From the NCBI GenBank assembly GCA_041660045.1, contig JBAZXA010000004.1:225643-289642 (forward strand): a stretch of DNA of 64,000 nt, read 5' to 3'. This DNA comes from WM-3-3 sp041660045. GTDB taxonomy: Bacteria; Pseudomonadota; Gammaproteobacteria; Methylococcales; Methylomonadaceae. This document shows, in pieces, positions 36,822 through 45,399 of the stretch. The translations under genes and the position numbers were made by a program. The notes under the pieces are model-generated. The model was not told where the DNA came from. It made no database searches and was given only the letters and a program-made list of their open reading frames with translations. How positions within the stretch are numbered: position 1 is the stretch's first letter; the number at the start of each line of letters is the position of its first letter.

Positions 36822-38303
36822 TCAGTCATTTTTATTCGGCATAAGCACCGCTTTTGATCGCTGCGGGCCTTTGGTTTTGCTGTCATATTCCCAATATTGA
36901 TAGGTTTTTGGCACTAGCACTTCGACGACCCCCTCTCCCCCAATTTTGGCATATTCACCTGCCTTTTTCTTGTTATACCATTCTGACCAGCTAGACTGTT
37001 TATTGCCTTGATCTAACAACTCTTGGGCCCGCTTGAGGTAACGCCTAGTCACCTCGTAACTGAGCTCAGGAAATTGGGTGCTCATGCTATAAAACTTAGA
37101 TTCATTACCTGGAACTTTTCTAAACTTTGTATAAGCGCCGATAGCGCCGGCCTGATCACTAGGCAACAACAACGCCATAAACATTTCCGGACAAGACAGC
37201 CAGTCTTCGCTGCAGTCATAAATAGTGTCAAACGGCCGCCTATCAAACAATGCTTCCCACATTGAATAATTTTTTGACTCGTACATCTTTTCTTCTTTAT
37301 CGAGTTTGTTGTTCCAACCCAATGCCAGAACTGGCCAGCCCGCTTCTGGCGGGGCATATTCTTTTAAGGCCGCATTTTTCAACAAAACCGCAGGCGCGTT
37401 GTATAAAACCTCCGTATAAGGCCGGGTAAAACCTTGCGTGGCTTTATAAAACACGATGTACCAGTGTAAGCGATGGGTAAACTCACCATGCTCTGGAGTA
37501 ACATGATCTTTGGGCAGCACGCCTTTTTTGCCCATGGCCACAAATTCTGGCCCATTCAGCACCGCGGTATACATAGGCGCACCATTTTCATTGATTTTAT
37601 TCTCAGTCTCATGGCGGATTAGCACACTGGTCAAGCGTTTAGCTGTCCCTTGCAACGATTTTTTTAATTCTTTGTCCAGAAACGCCAATGCCGGCAAAAA
37701 CTCACTGGGTTTAGTCATCCAATTTTGGATTAAAGTGTAATCGGCAAGAAATTTTTCATAATCATTCTTAAACAGCGAAAATGATGTTTTGGCAGGATTA
37801 ACCAATTTAACTTTTGCTGCTTGCAGCACCACACTCCCCGGCGCTTGCTGCTGATACCCTGGGTTGATTTGCGCACAACCCTGCCAACGCTGGCCTAGAC
37901 TAAATGCCCTAGCCGCTTGCTCTGCTTCGGCTTCCAAGTCTGCATCATCCAGTACATACGGATACGGCTTGGCAGTTTGAGGTATACGCCCCAAACGCTG
38001 CTGTAGCACATGGGTAAGTTCATGGGCAATTAACTGCTGGCCAGAGGCCAATTGCGGGCGATAGCAGCCTGGCGCAAAAAATAGCCGTTCCCCAGCGGCA
38101 ACGGCAAATGCCCCTAAAGCCAGCGCTTCTAGGCCTTCGTAGATACGGACTTGTGCAAAGTCAGCGTTAAAAAAAGTTTCAAGCTTGAGCCGCAACGCCT
38201 TAGGTAAGGATATACCGCGTCGCTGCGTACTGTTAAAGGGATTAGGCAAAATTGCTGTTTGATATTGATGTGTTGCTTTCTCCAGCCTAAAACGATTACC
38301 CAT
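36822..38303 (-). CDS. DUF4157/eCIS-core protein with unknown C-terminal domain
   Basis: A 493-residue protein. The start at ATG 38303 has GGGG 8 nt upstream. The N-terminal 130 residues match the DUF4157 (extracellular contractile injection system core) pattern: LP..LR.KLE..FNADF..VRIY, LGAFAVAAGERLFFAPG, and the metallopeptidase motif H94-E-L-T-H98 followed by VLQQ. The remaining 360 residues have no family I know and contain conserved-looking HRLHWYIVF and YDCSEDW segments. This two-part layout is typical of toxins that carry a delivery or processing domain plus a variable payload. It lies directly upstream of the clpB-tssM-tssJ run, on the same strand. Confidence 0.75.
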   Translation of the reverse strand: MGNRFRLEKATHQYQTAILPNPFNSTQRRGISLPKALRLKLETFFNADFAQVRIYEGLEALALGAFAVAAGERLFFAPGCYRPQLASGQQLIAHELTHVLQQRLGRIPQTAKPYPYVLDDADLEAEAEQAARAFSLGQRWQGCAQINPGYQQQAPGSVVLQAAKVKLVNPAKTSFSLFKNDYEKFLADYTLIQNWMTKPSEFLPALAFLDKELKKSLQGTAKRLTSVLIRHETENKINENGAPMYTAVLNGPEFVAMGKKGVLPKDHVTPEHGEFTHRLHWYIVFYKATQGFTRPYTEVLYNAPAVLLKNAALKEYAPPEAGWPVLALGWNNKLDKEEKMYESKNYSMWEALFDRRPFDTIYDCSEDWLSCPEMFMALLLPSDQAGAIGAYTKFRKVPGNESKFYSMSTQFPELSYEVTRRYLKRAQELLDQGNKQSSWSEWYNKKKAGEYAKIGGEGVVEVLVPKTYQYWEYDSKTKGPQRSKAVLMPNKND

Positions 38304-38483
38304 GGTTAACCCCAATTAAGTTTGAATGTTGTCCTAACTAAGCCATGCCTAGCCCCAACCCATAGGATTGAGGGCATAAGCACTCTGTAACCACTGGCTA
38401 AGATTTCCATAACGGATCTTGCCGTTGCGGCTATAAAAAGTATAGCTAAGCTTTCTGACTACCTTATAAAGCAGACCAACAAA

Positions 38484-40232
38484 CTACCAAAAATGATTGC
38501 CCCGGCAATTCATGCAAATTCCATCCTGCCCAAACGGGATTAAACCCATGTGGTCTTCGCGGCTGCCATCGCTGGCAAACACGGCGTAAAACCCAGCATA
38601 TTGCACATTAATGGGTTGCCCTAAAAATAGTGCGATATACGTGATAATCGTGTCGTCTACCCACCGACCTGGCTGGCGCATTTCCGCCATAAAATCGGTC
38701 CTGCTTGCACATTGCACGGGTAGCGCAGAATTGCTGTGGGGAACTTGTACCAATACTGAGCGCGGTGCCACTATGTGAGGATCATGCACTACGTTAGCGG
38801 TGATGCCGTCTATAACCCGCTCACGCAGTGCTTGTGCAGTTTCCAACGTTGCAAGCCGGGCTAATAAAGTATCAAAAAAACAATCGCCACCTGGCGAACT
38901 CTTAAAAAAACCGCTAGACCCGCTTTCATAAAGGGCATAGTTGCAATATAAGGAATGGTGGTCGCTATACACTCTGTCAAAAAATGTGCTGCCAAAAAAC
39001 CAAGGTGGCACCGCGCAATTGCCAAAAGTGGTTAACGTGGAGCGAAACGACACCCGGGAATCACAAATGATACCGCCCATATAAGCTTTATCCCCGCCAC
39101 CACTCGACGTGGCCACGCTAGTTTTTAGGGCTAGGCTACTGCCTTCCTGGACAAACTCATTAGACACCGGAAAAAAACCACCATGCAGGCCGTATGTATT
39201 CATATTACAATCCCCAACTATGGCGTGGATGCCTATTTCTCTCGCAAAATCCAGCACCTCCTGCATAATTGGCGACATTTTTTCAGTACGGCAACCCGTG
39301 TATTTTGAGCTTAAATGCACACAGGCCACACTAAACGCTGGCGACACGGTAATTTTTTTTACCACCAGCCAAGTCTCGGTAAACTTCTTGCCCGAAAACT
39401 TAGCGTCCCGTTTGTGCACTTCAAAGCCATAGCAATGCCTAGCGGATTCCAACACATAAGCCGCCATATCTTGTAAATTACCTTGGCCAAGTACAAAGCA
39501 CTTAATATAACGGTTATCAATCACATCCAACTGCTCCGGCCATGCCAACAAACGCTCAGATAGCACTATCACTTCAGGTAAGCCTTGCTCAACCGTGCTC
39601 AGTGCGTTAAGTTTTAAATATTCCAAACGGTCTTTAACCACCAATTCATAAAACTCGGTGTTAGACATAGCTTTGGCACTTAACTTATCCTCAAAATTAT
39701 CCTTAGATGTGGCCAATAATTTATGCTTGCTGACCTCACCTTTTTTAACGCTCCAATGGCTAGACGCCCCTACCGTTGAAGGGATATCGCTATCCTCAAT
39801 GCGTTTGCTGCCTAACTCGATATACGGATCAAAATCTGTGCCTTCAACAATATTGGAGGTTTGGTTACCGCGCTTTGCATACCCCCCCATAATTCGGTTA
39901 CTAAAATTGCCTTCAAACGGGATAAACAAAATGGGCAAGTTAGTAAATTGCTGCTCACGCTTTTTAGGCCCAAGCTTAAGTGATTTTCTGGCCGGTTCCG
40001 GCGATTCTGAACGTAGGCGTTTTTTTAGGTTAGGCGCTTCTTCCAACTTTTGGCTAGGCCGCTCTGGCGATAAGGAACGCGCGCGGCGAGACTCATAATC
40101 AAATTTACGGCGAATATCAGAGGCCGCTTGCTGGCCAGGAAAGCGCGATGACTTCGGCGCACGCCGACATTCAGAACACGTGGTATAAAGCGGTTCTGCC
40201 AATCGGTTGCAACCTCTATTTGAACATTTCAT
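38484..40232 (-). CDS. Zinc-finger + EEP nuclease-like + OTU protease-like multidomain protein
   Basis: A 582-residue protein. N-terminal zinc knuckle C3-x4-C8 … C19-x2-C22 and an Arg/Ser/Pro-rich linker (25-95). The middle part (about 98-435) has an endonuclease/exonuclease/phosphatase-like layout: CVHLSSK, GDCNMN (D341, N343) and SDHH (D424-H425). The C-terminal 135 residues look like an OTU cysteine protease: GDCFFD with candidate nucleophile C451, a PGRWVDDTIITYIALFLGQPINV block matching the W-G-x-x-x-E region, and H561. OTU enzymes usually cleave ubiquitin, which bacteria lack, so a eukaryotic target is suggested (inference). No signal peptide. Likely an effector of the neighbouring cluster. 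Confidence 0.7.
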   Translation of the reverse strand: MKCSNRGCNRLAEPLYTTCSECRRAPKSSRFPGQQAASDIRRKFDYESRRARSLSPERPSQKLEEAPNLKKRLRSESPEPARKSLKLGPKKREQQFTNLPILFIPFEGNFSNRIMGGYAKRGNQTSNIVEGTDFDPYIELGSKRIEDSDIPSTVGASSHWSVKKGEVSKHKLLATSKDNFEDKLSAKAMSNTEFYELVVKDRLEYLKLNALSTVEQGLPEVIVLSERLLAWPEQLDVIDNRYIKCFVLGQGNLQDMAAYVLESARHCYGFEVHKRDAKFSGKKFTETWLVVKKITVSPAFSVACVHLSSKYTGCRTEKMSPIMQEVLDFAREIGIHAIVGDCNMNTYGLHGGFFPVSNEFVQEGSSLALKTSVATSSGGGDKAYMGGIICDSRVSFRSTLTTFGNCAVPPWFFGSTFFDRVYSDHHSLYCNYALYESGSSGFFKSSPGGDCFFDTLLARLATLETAQALRERVIDGITANVVHDPHIVAPRSVLVQVPHSNSALPVQCASRTDFMAEMRQPGRWVDDTIITYIALFLGQPINVQYAGFYAVFASDGSREDHMGLIPFGQDGICMNCRGNHFW

Positions 40233-40830
40233 ATAGCTTCCCCCAATCGGCCGCCTAAATTAAACATCGTAATCGCATATGGTGCAGCGTGTTAACCGGA
40301 TAAACAAGCTAACTAAACAAAAGCCAGACAATCGCTAGCATGTACAAGGCTGCAGCCCTTATGCAGTATAGGTGTATTTAAAAGCCCTGCTGACGGCCTG
40401 AGAAAATGGCAACTAAATCCGCAATCCGCTGATGCCTGTTAGCCTAAGCCTTGGCATAAAACTAAGCGATTAAGATTAAATTGGCTTTATACAGAAGTCA
40501 AAATATTGTTGTTTTAAAACAGCTTTATTTTGCTAAAGAAACGAATTGGCAGAAACTAGCCATTATTTGCCTTTCGGCAAATTGAGTATAAAGCGTAGCG
40601 CTTCTTTGATCGGCATATTAAGCAGTATGCTGTAACTACCAATTAATTTCAGGTTTTGCCAACATGAAAATCATGTTGCGAATACAGTGCTACAGTAAGA
40701 CCTTCAACATACTGGAACAGCCCAAATAGTTCTGATTAGCGTTAGCGTAATCGGACTCATATTATTTATTGCCAACCACTAACGAATTGGCATCCCCACA
40801 CCTATGTGCAGGACATATCACTCTGCAACA

Positions 40831-40965
40831 AATCGATGGATAATGGCCATTCCTCAATATGCTTAACATAGCCGTGTTTTAAAGGATTTACGTGTATTAA
40901 ATCCACGTGGCATTGGTAATCAGCGTCATCACGAATGTCATGCCCAAATAGCCGCCACCATTGTC
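40831..40965 (-). pseudogene. RAYT (Y1 transposase) C-terminal relic
   Basis: The minus strand reads QWWRLFGHDIRDDADYQCHVDLIHVNPLKHGYVKHIEEWP, the conserved region just before the end of REP-associated tyrosine transposases (normally IRDE.D...HVDYIH.NPVKHG). The catalytic tyrosine position is occupied in this tract (LIHVNP lacks it; canonical YIHYNP), so it is degraded as well as truncated. It belongs to a different RAYT group from the deletion derivatives at 24.4 and 26.9 kb. Confidence 0.75.
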
Positions 40966-40999
40966 ATCGCTCGTCTGCCACTATTCTTGGCGTAGTTTT

Positions 41000-41075
41000 G
41001 TAGGTCGGATTAAGCTAACTCGACAAATGACGGGATGAATTGTCGGGTTACGGCTAGCGCCTAATCTGACCTACC
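41000..41075. repeat. Inverted REP pair (BIME-like)
   Basis: GTAGGTCGGATTAAGCTAAC at 41000 and an inverted copy ending CTAATCTGACCTAC at 41075 face each other across about 20 bp. The pair adjoins the RAYT relic, the known source of REP mobility. A partial REP (CTGATTAGCGTTAGCGTAATCGG) lies at 40732-40756. Confidence 0.75.
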
Positions 41076-41239
41076 TTGCTAAGGCAACTAGCGCTTTTGT
41101 AAGAACTTGCAGCGCGCTATAGAGTGAAAGATTTATAGCTATCCTTGATACATTTTGATGTAAAGCCACCATCCTAGGCCTACCCCACTAGCCTAGGAGG
41201 TTTATAAAAACGTATCGGCCTAAGCTTTGCTTTAAATAC

Positions 41240-42313
41240 TCATAGTTTTTTTGCTACTGGCACACCTTGTTCTTCAATAATATGGACATAGCCGGGGCTG
41301 CTGAAGAAGCCTTTCCAGGCGCTGGATAGGCCGGTATCTAAATCGATGGTATCAATAACGCGTATGGCATTAGGGTGACCTGCGTACAGCAGTTTTGGGT
41401 TTTGCTCATCACCTTTGTTACGGTTTATTTGGGTTTGATCGTTGCCATCCACGTTAAAGATTAGGCCGCCTTGCATGCAGGCGACGGATGCTTCTTCGAT
41501 GTAGGCACCCGCTGAGGGGATTAACTGGATTTGAATTCTGGCATCGCCTTTTGCTGGTGGTGAATCACGCAACCTACCGTTTAAATGGTCTAAGCAAATC
41601 TCTAGGCCAAAGGTGATGCCGTTCATGTTGAATATAGCTTGGCCGCCTAGGCCGGTTTTGGTTTTCTCGCGGCCTGTTCCGGTTTTTTCTACCCGCATAC
41701 TCAACAAATCCCGTGACCCTGTGGTTGGCCTTAAGGTATGGTGGCCAGTACCCAGTTTGCCCGATCTGTTTGAGGAGGTATCCCAATCGTCTTCGACAAA
41801 ATGACCACAGTTTGGGCAGTTTTGGCCAGTTTTTTTGGTGCGGATAAAATCGATATGCGAGATGTATTCTTTATAAACAATAAGCGAGGAATCAACACCG
41901 GTGTCTTCGGTACCACCTTTTTGCACCATGGCGATGTTAAAGATTTCTTTACTCGAACCTTCATCCAAAAAACCAAGTGCGGTGCCAAAAACAAAAAGCC
42001 AGTCGCGGAACTGGTTAGCTTTGGTATGTTTGCGCAAGGTTTCCATAATGGTGGACACCTCTTCTATGGGATAAGCGCCGTCTTTGCCGCGAAAATAAAA
42101 TTCTGGCGCCATAAATAGCTTTAAGGTATTGCTGCTATTGCTAAGCTGGGCGCTACCAGCGGCTTCGTCTATAGCTTTGCACATAAATTCGCAGCGATAT
42201 TTTATGTCGGTTTTGCTGGCGACGGCACCGAGGTATCTTTCTATCCCAAAATTATTGGCTACGGGAAAAGTATTGATTTGGTAACTAATAAACTGCACTT
42301 TGGTATATGGCAT
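41240..42313 (-). CDS. Nitrilase-fold (carbon-nitrogen hydrolase) protein
   Basis: A 357-residue protein with the Glu-Lys-Cys triad of the CN-hydrolase superfamily: E71 in APEFYFRG, K148 in VYKEYISHIDF and C240 in GLEICLDHLNG. An insert between Lys and Cys (about 160-225) contains a CPNC pair and is Gly/Thr/Lys-rich, unlike standard amidases. The reaction would be amide or nitrile hydrolysis, or the reverse. It is 102 bp downstream of a DUF4157-like metalloprotease gene on the same strand. Its place in the cluster suggests an effector or an effector-modifying enzyme (inference). Start ATG 42313. Confidence 0.75.
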   Translation of the reverse strand: MPYTKVQFISYQINTFPVANNFGIERYLGAVASKTDIKYRCEFMCKAIDEAAGSAQLSNSSNTLKLFMAPEFYFRGKDGAYPIEEVSTIMETLRKHTKANQFRDWLFVFGTALGFLDEGSSKEIFNIAMVQKGGTEDTGVDSSLIVYKEYISHIDFIRTKKTGQNCPNCGHFVEDDWDTSSNRSGKLGTGHHTLRPTTGSRDLLSMRVEKTGTGREKTKTGLGGQAIFNMNGITFGLEICLDHLNGRLRDSPPAKGDARIQIQLIPSAGAYIEEASVACMQGGLIFNVDGNDQTQINRNKGDEQNPKLLYAGHPNAIRVIDTIDLDTGLSSAWKGFFSSPGYVHIIEEQGVPVAKKL

Positions 42314-42415
42314 TTGCCCTCCTCATGGGGTTTAGGTCTTATTGGCATTAACAGCGGTGAATGTTGCTTAGTTGTTCCTTTTAATTTAATACTGGCTCGA
42401 AGATTGATAACCCGT

Positions 42416-44053
42416 TTAGCTACGCGGATTTTTGATGACGAAGGTGATGGGGTTTACAAAACCTTCAGCGTTTCGTTCATGCCAGGATTTGCTGTTGTAG
42501 TCCCTGGCTGAATCGGCTTTAAGCCTCACCATCCTATAAAAACTCATTTCCGCACCGTTGGCACCGCTGGGTAAATTAGTCCTGGCGTAGTTTTCGTACA
42601 TAATGGCATCTTCACCATCGGTAGCTTTGGCAATAACCGTGCCCCAATGCATATCCCACACCGGATTGATGTCGGTTTCTGTGGCGTAGTCATGGGAATT
42701 GCCGTGCTTGTCAAAAAAACCAATTGAGCAGGTTTTATAAGCATTGCCAACATCTGCTACCGCATATTCATTGATGTTGTAGGTAGCTGCCAACTGTTTA
42801 TATTTTCGGATGACGGCATTTCTGTCGATAGGGTTTTTTACGCCCTTAATGATAGCCAATAAGCTGCCATAATCCAGGCCTATTGAGTCTATGGGTTGGA
42901 ATGGTTTAGGGTTTTTAGGCGATGGTGGGCCAATACGGGAAACCAAATCTATCGCTGACTTAAGCATATCTTCTGCAATTTGCTCGCTGCCCATCACCAA
43001 GCCATAAAAATAAGCCGCGACAAAATTTTCCCAGCCAAACTTATTCATATCAAACTTTTTAACCCGGCCTTGCTTGTGCACCAGCACACCATGGCGTTCA
43101 TCAACACCAACCAATGACATTGGGCAATCATTACAATTTGGCCCTATATCAGGTACTGCGGCATTGTTTTTCATAACACAACAGCGATGTAGGGTTTTAC
43201 CTTTTATGGTAATGGTGTTCGTACCCGCCAGCACTTGTTTACCCAGATATATGCCGCCATCCGTCGGTAGTTTTATTTTTCTTAAGGCGGCATTGCTGTC
43301 GTTAATCACTTGCTCTGTGGCAAAAAACGTTTTGACTTGTCTTACATCATTTTCAGTATGTTCCATGGCAATCTGCCAGTCGTTTGAAATGATTAGTTTT
43401 AGTGGGGTATTGTTGACCAGTGTCGTGGCTTTGGTACGGCTAACCCGGTTGAGCTGACGCGGCGCATTCAAGGTAAAAAAAGCCGAATCATCCGTGCTTG
43501 GGTTTGCCGCTTGGTGTCCTGGAAAGATTACATCATCTGCAACCACAATATTGTTAACCGCAAACTGGTTAGCCAAAATATCCCGATAACCTAAAACCGG
43601 CCAGCTATGCTTGCTATAAGCCACTTGGCTTACCGCTAAATCTGATGGCTGGCGTTGGCTGATTTTTTTTGCAATCCCATCCGCCTCCCGCTCTAAGGTT
43701 TCGGAAAAAAAGAACTCCGGCCTAGCTTTGCTTATGTCTTTGCCCCACCAAGCCTTAAATTGCAGGGCATGGGCAATTTCATGGGCAAGCACCTGTAAGA
43801 GCTGGTTTTGGTCAGCTAATAATGCCTTGGATATAAAAATGTGATTAGCAATGCAATAGCCCTTAGGCCTGTTTAAAGAGAAGTTTGAATACAGGTTAAA
43901 TGACAATTTATTTAGTAATGCATCGCCAAAAAATTGGCTTAAACGTTGCAAATTGCCTTTGTTACATAGGTTTTTTAACAAGATTGGATTTGCAGTAGCT
44001 AAGCCTAAATTATCCAACACGTGTAGCCCGTTTTTTGCCTGTTTTATAGCCAT
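42416..44053 (-). CDS. DUF4157-like metalloprotease domain with large C-terminal domain
   Basis: A 545-residue protein. The first 140 residues form a DUF4157-type domain: LNKLSFNLYSNFSLNRPKGYCIANHIFIS, then H91-E-I-A-H95 and EREAD (121-125) for the third zinc ligand. The C-terminal part (250-545) contains a CNDC pair near residue 320 and an HWGTVIAKATDGEDAIMYENYA segment near 480. This His-then-Glu-Asn pattern recalls papain-like cysteine protease or transglutaminase-type toxins with the Cys upstream (a weak guess). No signal peptide. First gene of the effector-like series. Confidence 0.65.
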   Translation of the reverse strand: MAIKQAKNGLHVLDNLGLATANPILLKNLCNKGNLQRLSQFFGDALLNKLSFNLYSNFSLNRPKGYCIANHIFISKALLADQNQLLQVLAHEIAHALQFKAWWGKDISKARPEFFFSETLEREADGIAKKISQRQPSDLAVSQVAYSKHSWPVLGYRDILANQFAVNNIVVADDVIFPGHQAANPSTDDSAFFTLNAPRQLNRVSRTKATTLVNNTPLKLIISNDWQIAMEHTENDVRQVKTFFATEQVINDSNAALRKIKLPTDGGIYLGKQVLAGTNTITIKGKTLHRCCVMKNNAAVPDIGPNCNDCPMSLVGVDERHGVLVHKQGRVKKFDMNKFGWENFVAAYFYGLVMGSEQIAEDMLKSAIDLVSRIGPPSPKNPKPFQPIDSIGLDYGSLLAIIKGVKNPIDRNAVIRKYKQLAATYNINEYAVADVGNAYKTCSIGFFDKHGNSHDYATETDINPVWDMHWGTVIAKATDGEDAIMYENYARTNLPSGANGAEMSFYRMVRLKADSARDYNSKSWHERNAEGFVNPITFVIKNPRS

Positions 44054-44595
44054 GATGATTTACTTTGTTTTAGTTGTTTTTAAGTGCTTGGGCGACAAAA
44101 GCTAAGTTTTAAGCCAATGTTTAATACTTATAAAACGGCTGGTGGCCTGAGAACATCTACACGAGTTTTCCTGCCACTTTCCTTACCTAAAGCTGCATCT
44201 TTATAGTGTAGACGGCTTTCGCTATCTTGCCATTGGCTATAAAGCAACCTGGGTAATGGCCGCGCTAAAAACCACTGGAATAAATACCCCGGCGTTTCGA
44301 TAAAACGCGCATCTTGCACAGGCAACAGCAGACTTGCTATTAAAAATTGAATCTGACCCTCCTAGCAATTTAGCGCTCGCCACAAAAGTTTCTCATTCTT
44401 GTCACAAATCATCGCTAATTTTCGTCTAACTTGTTAAGCCGTAAAAAACAGCCTGAATACGCCTATTGCTTAATCTTGATTAGTCATAGCCGCAGCAACC
44501 TAGTCCGTTAACGCCTCACTTTGTTCGGCAACCTAGCAATTTTTGCAACCTGTTTTACACTTAAAATCCCTACTCAGATAAAAGCGAGGTTATCA
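44054..44595. other. Intergenic stretch between effector cluster and DUF547 gene
   Basis: A 65-codon minus-strand frame (44128-44325) is present but has no recognisable family and no clear RBS. Just beyond it, at about 44350-44370, an inverted AGGGTCAGATTC word of the GGGGTCAGA repeat family occurs, so the frame may be a truncated scrap. The DUF547 gene promoter should lie in 44400-44590. Confidence 0.4.
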
Positions 44596-45375
44596 ATGAG
44601 AAAACGACAGGCCATCTTCCTATCTACAATATTGCAATTTGTTCTACCTGCTTGTGCCGCTTTATTACCTATCCCCATCTCCAATCAAATAGCAAGCAAC
44701 GAAGATGCTACAGCGGCTTATAGCAGAATATTGGCAAGTTATGTTAATGACCAAGGCGAGGTTAATTTTGCCGCCGTACAAGCTAACATTAAAGATTTAG
44801 AAGCGTATTTGGCTTACGTAGCCTTTACCACACAGGACGACTTTAACAACCCGAATTATTTACTTGCCCATTACATTAATAGTTATAACGCGCTTTCGAT
44901 GTATAACGTGATTGAATGGGGCATACCTGAGACAAATGGCGGTTTAGCCGAAGTGGAATTTTTTGGGCTGCGCAAATTTATCATCGGCAAAAAAGAAATG
45001 GCACTGAATGATTTTGAAACCGATATTATCCGTCCTGTCGGCGAACCAAGAGTGCATTTTGCCTTAAATTGCAGTTCCCGAAGCTGCCCTACCTTGCCGC
45101 GCAAACCCTTTACTGGCGCCAATCTCAATGCCGAACTAGACCGCGAAGCCCGTAAGTTTTTCTCCGAGTCGCGAAATTTGCGCGTAGACGAGACTCGAAA
45201 CACGGTTTATCTCAGTGAAATTATGGCTTTTTACACTGCCGATTTTGTCACCGCCAAAACACCAAACTTGATAGCTTATATCAATCAATATGTTGATAAG
45301 CCTATCCCTCAAGATTACACGGTAAAGTTTGTCGATTATGATTGGAGTATCTCAAATTCAACAGGCCAGGAATAA
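44596..45375 (+). CDS. DUF547 exported protein
   Basis: A 259-residue protein with an N-terminal signal (MRKRQAIFLSTILQFVLPACAALL); PACA could act as a lipobox. The DUF547 core follows: FNNPNYLLAHYINSYNALSMY, DFETDIIRP, and HFALNCSSRSCPTLPRKPF with its conserved Cys/Ser/Arg. Start at 44596 because GAGG lies 8 nt upstream and the signal begins there. DUF547 proteins have no settled biochemical function. Convergent with the PepSY gene, 24 bp away. Confidence 0.85.
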   Translation: MRKRQAIFLSTILQFVLPACAALLPIPISNQIASNEDATAAYSRILASYVNDQGEVNFAAVQANIKDLEAYLAYVAFTTQDDFNNPNYLLAHYINSYNALSMYNVIEWGIPETNGGLAEVEFFGLRKFIIGKKEMALNDFETDIIRPVGEPRVHFALNCSSRSCPTLPRKPFTGANLNAELDREARKFFSESRNLRVDETRNTVYLSEIMAFYTADFVTAKTPNLIAYINQYVDKPIPQDYTVKFVDYDWSISNSTGQE

Positions 45376-45399
45376 ACCGGGCTGCCTCTTGCATAAGCG

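Larger units (their letters stand above)
40233..41239. other. 1-kb intergenic stretch with RAYT relic and REPs
   Basis: No intact gene. It holds a hairpin (ATTTGCC-TTTC-GGCAAAT near 40563-40580), a short minus-strand scrap ending FQYVEGLTVALYSQHDFHVGKT (about 40660-40735) truncated by a REP sequence, a RAYT transposase relic and an inverted REP pair, listed separately. It separates the OTU gene from the nitrilase-fold gene within an otherwise tight minus-strand cluster. Confidence 0.5.

Noticed and set aside
44128..44325. 65-codon minus-strand frame
   Set aside because: No RBS, no family, and a repeat arm lies just upstream; treated as intergenic.
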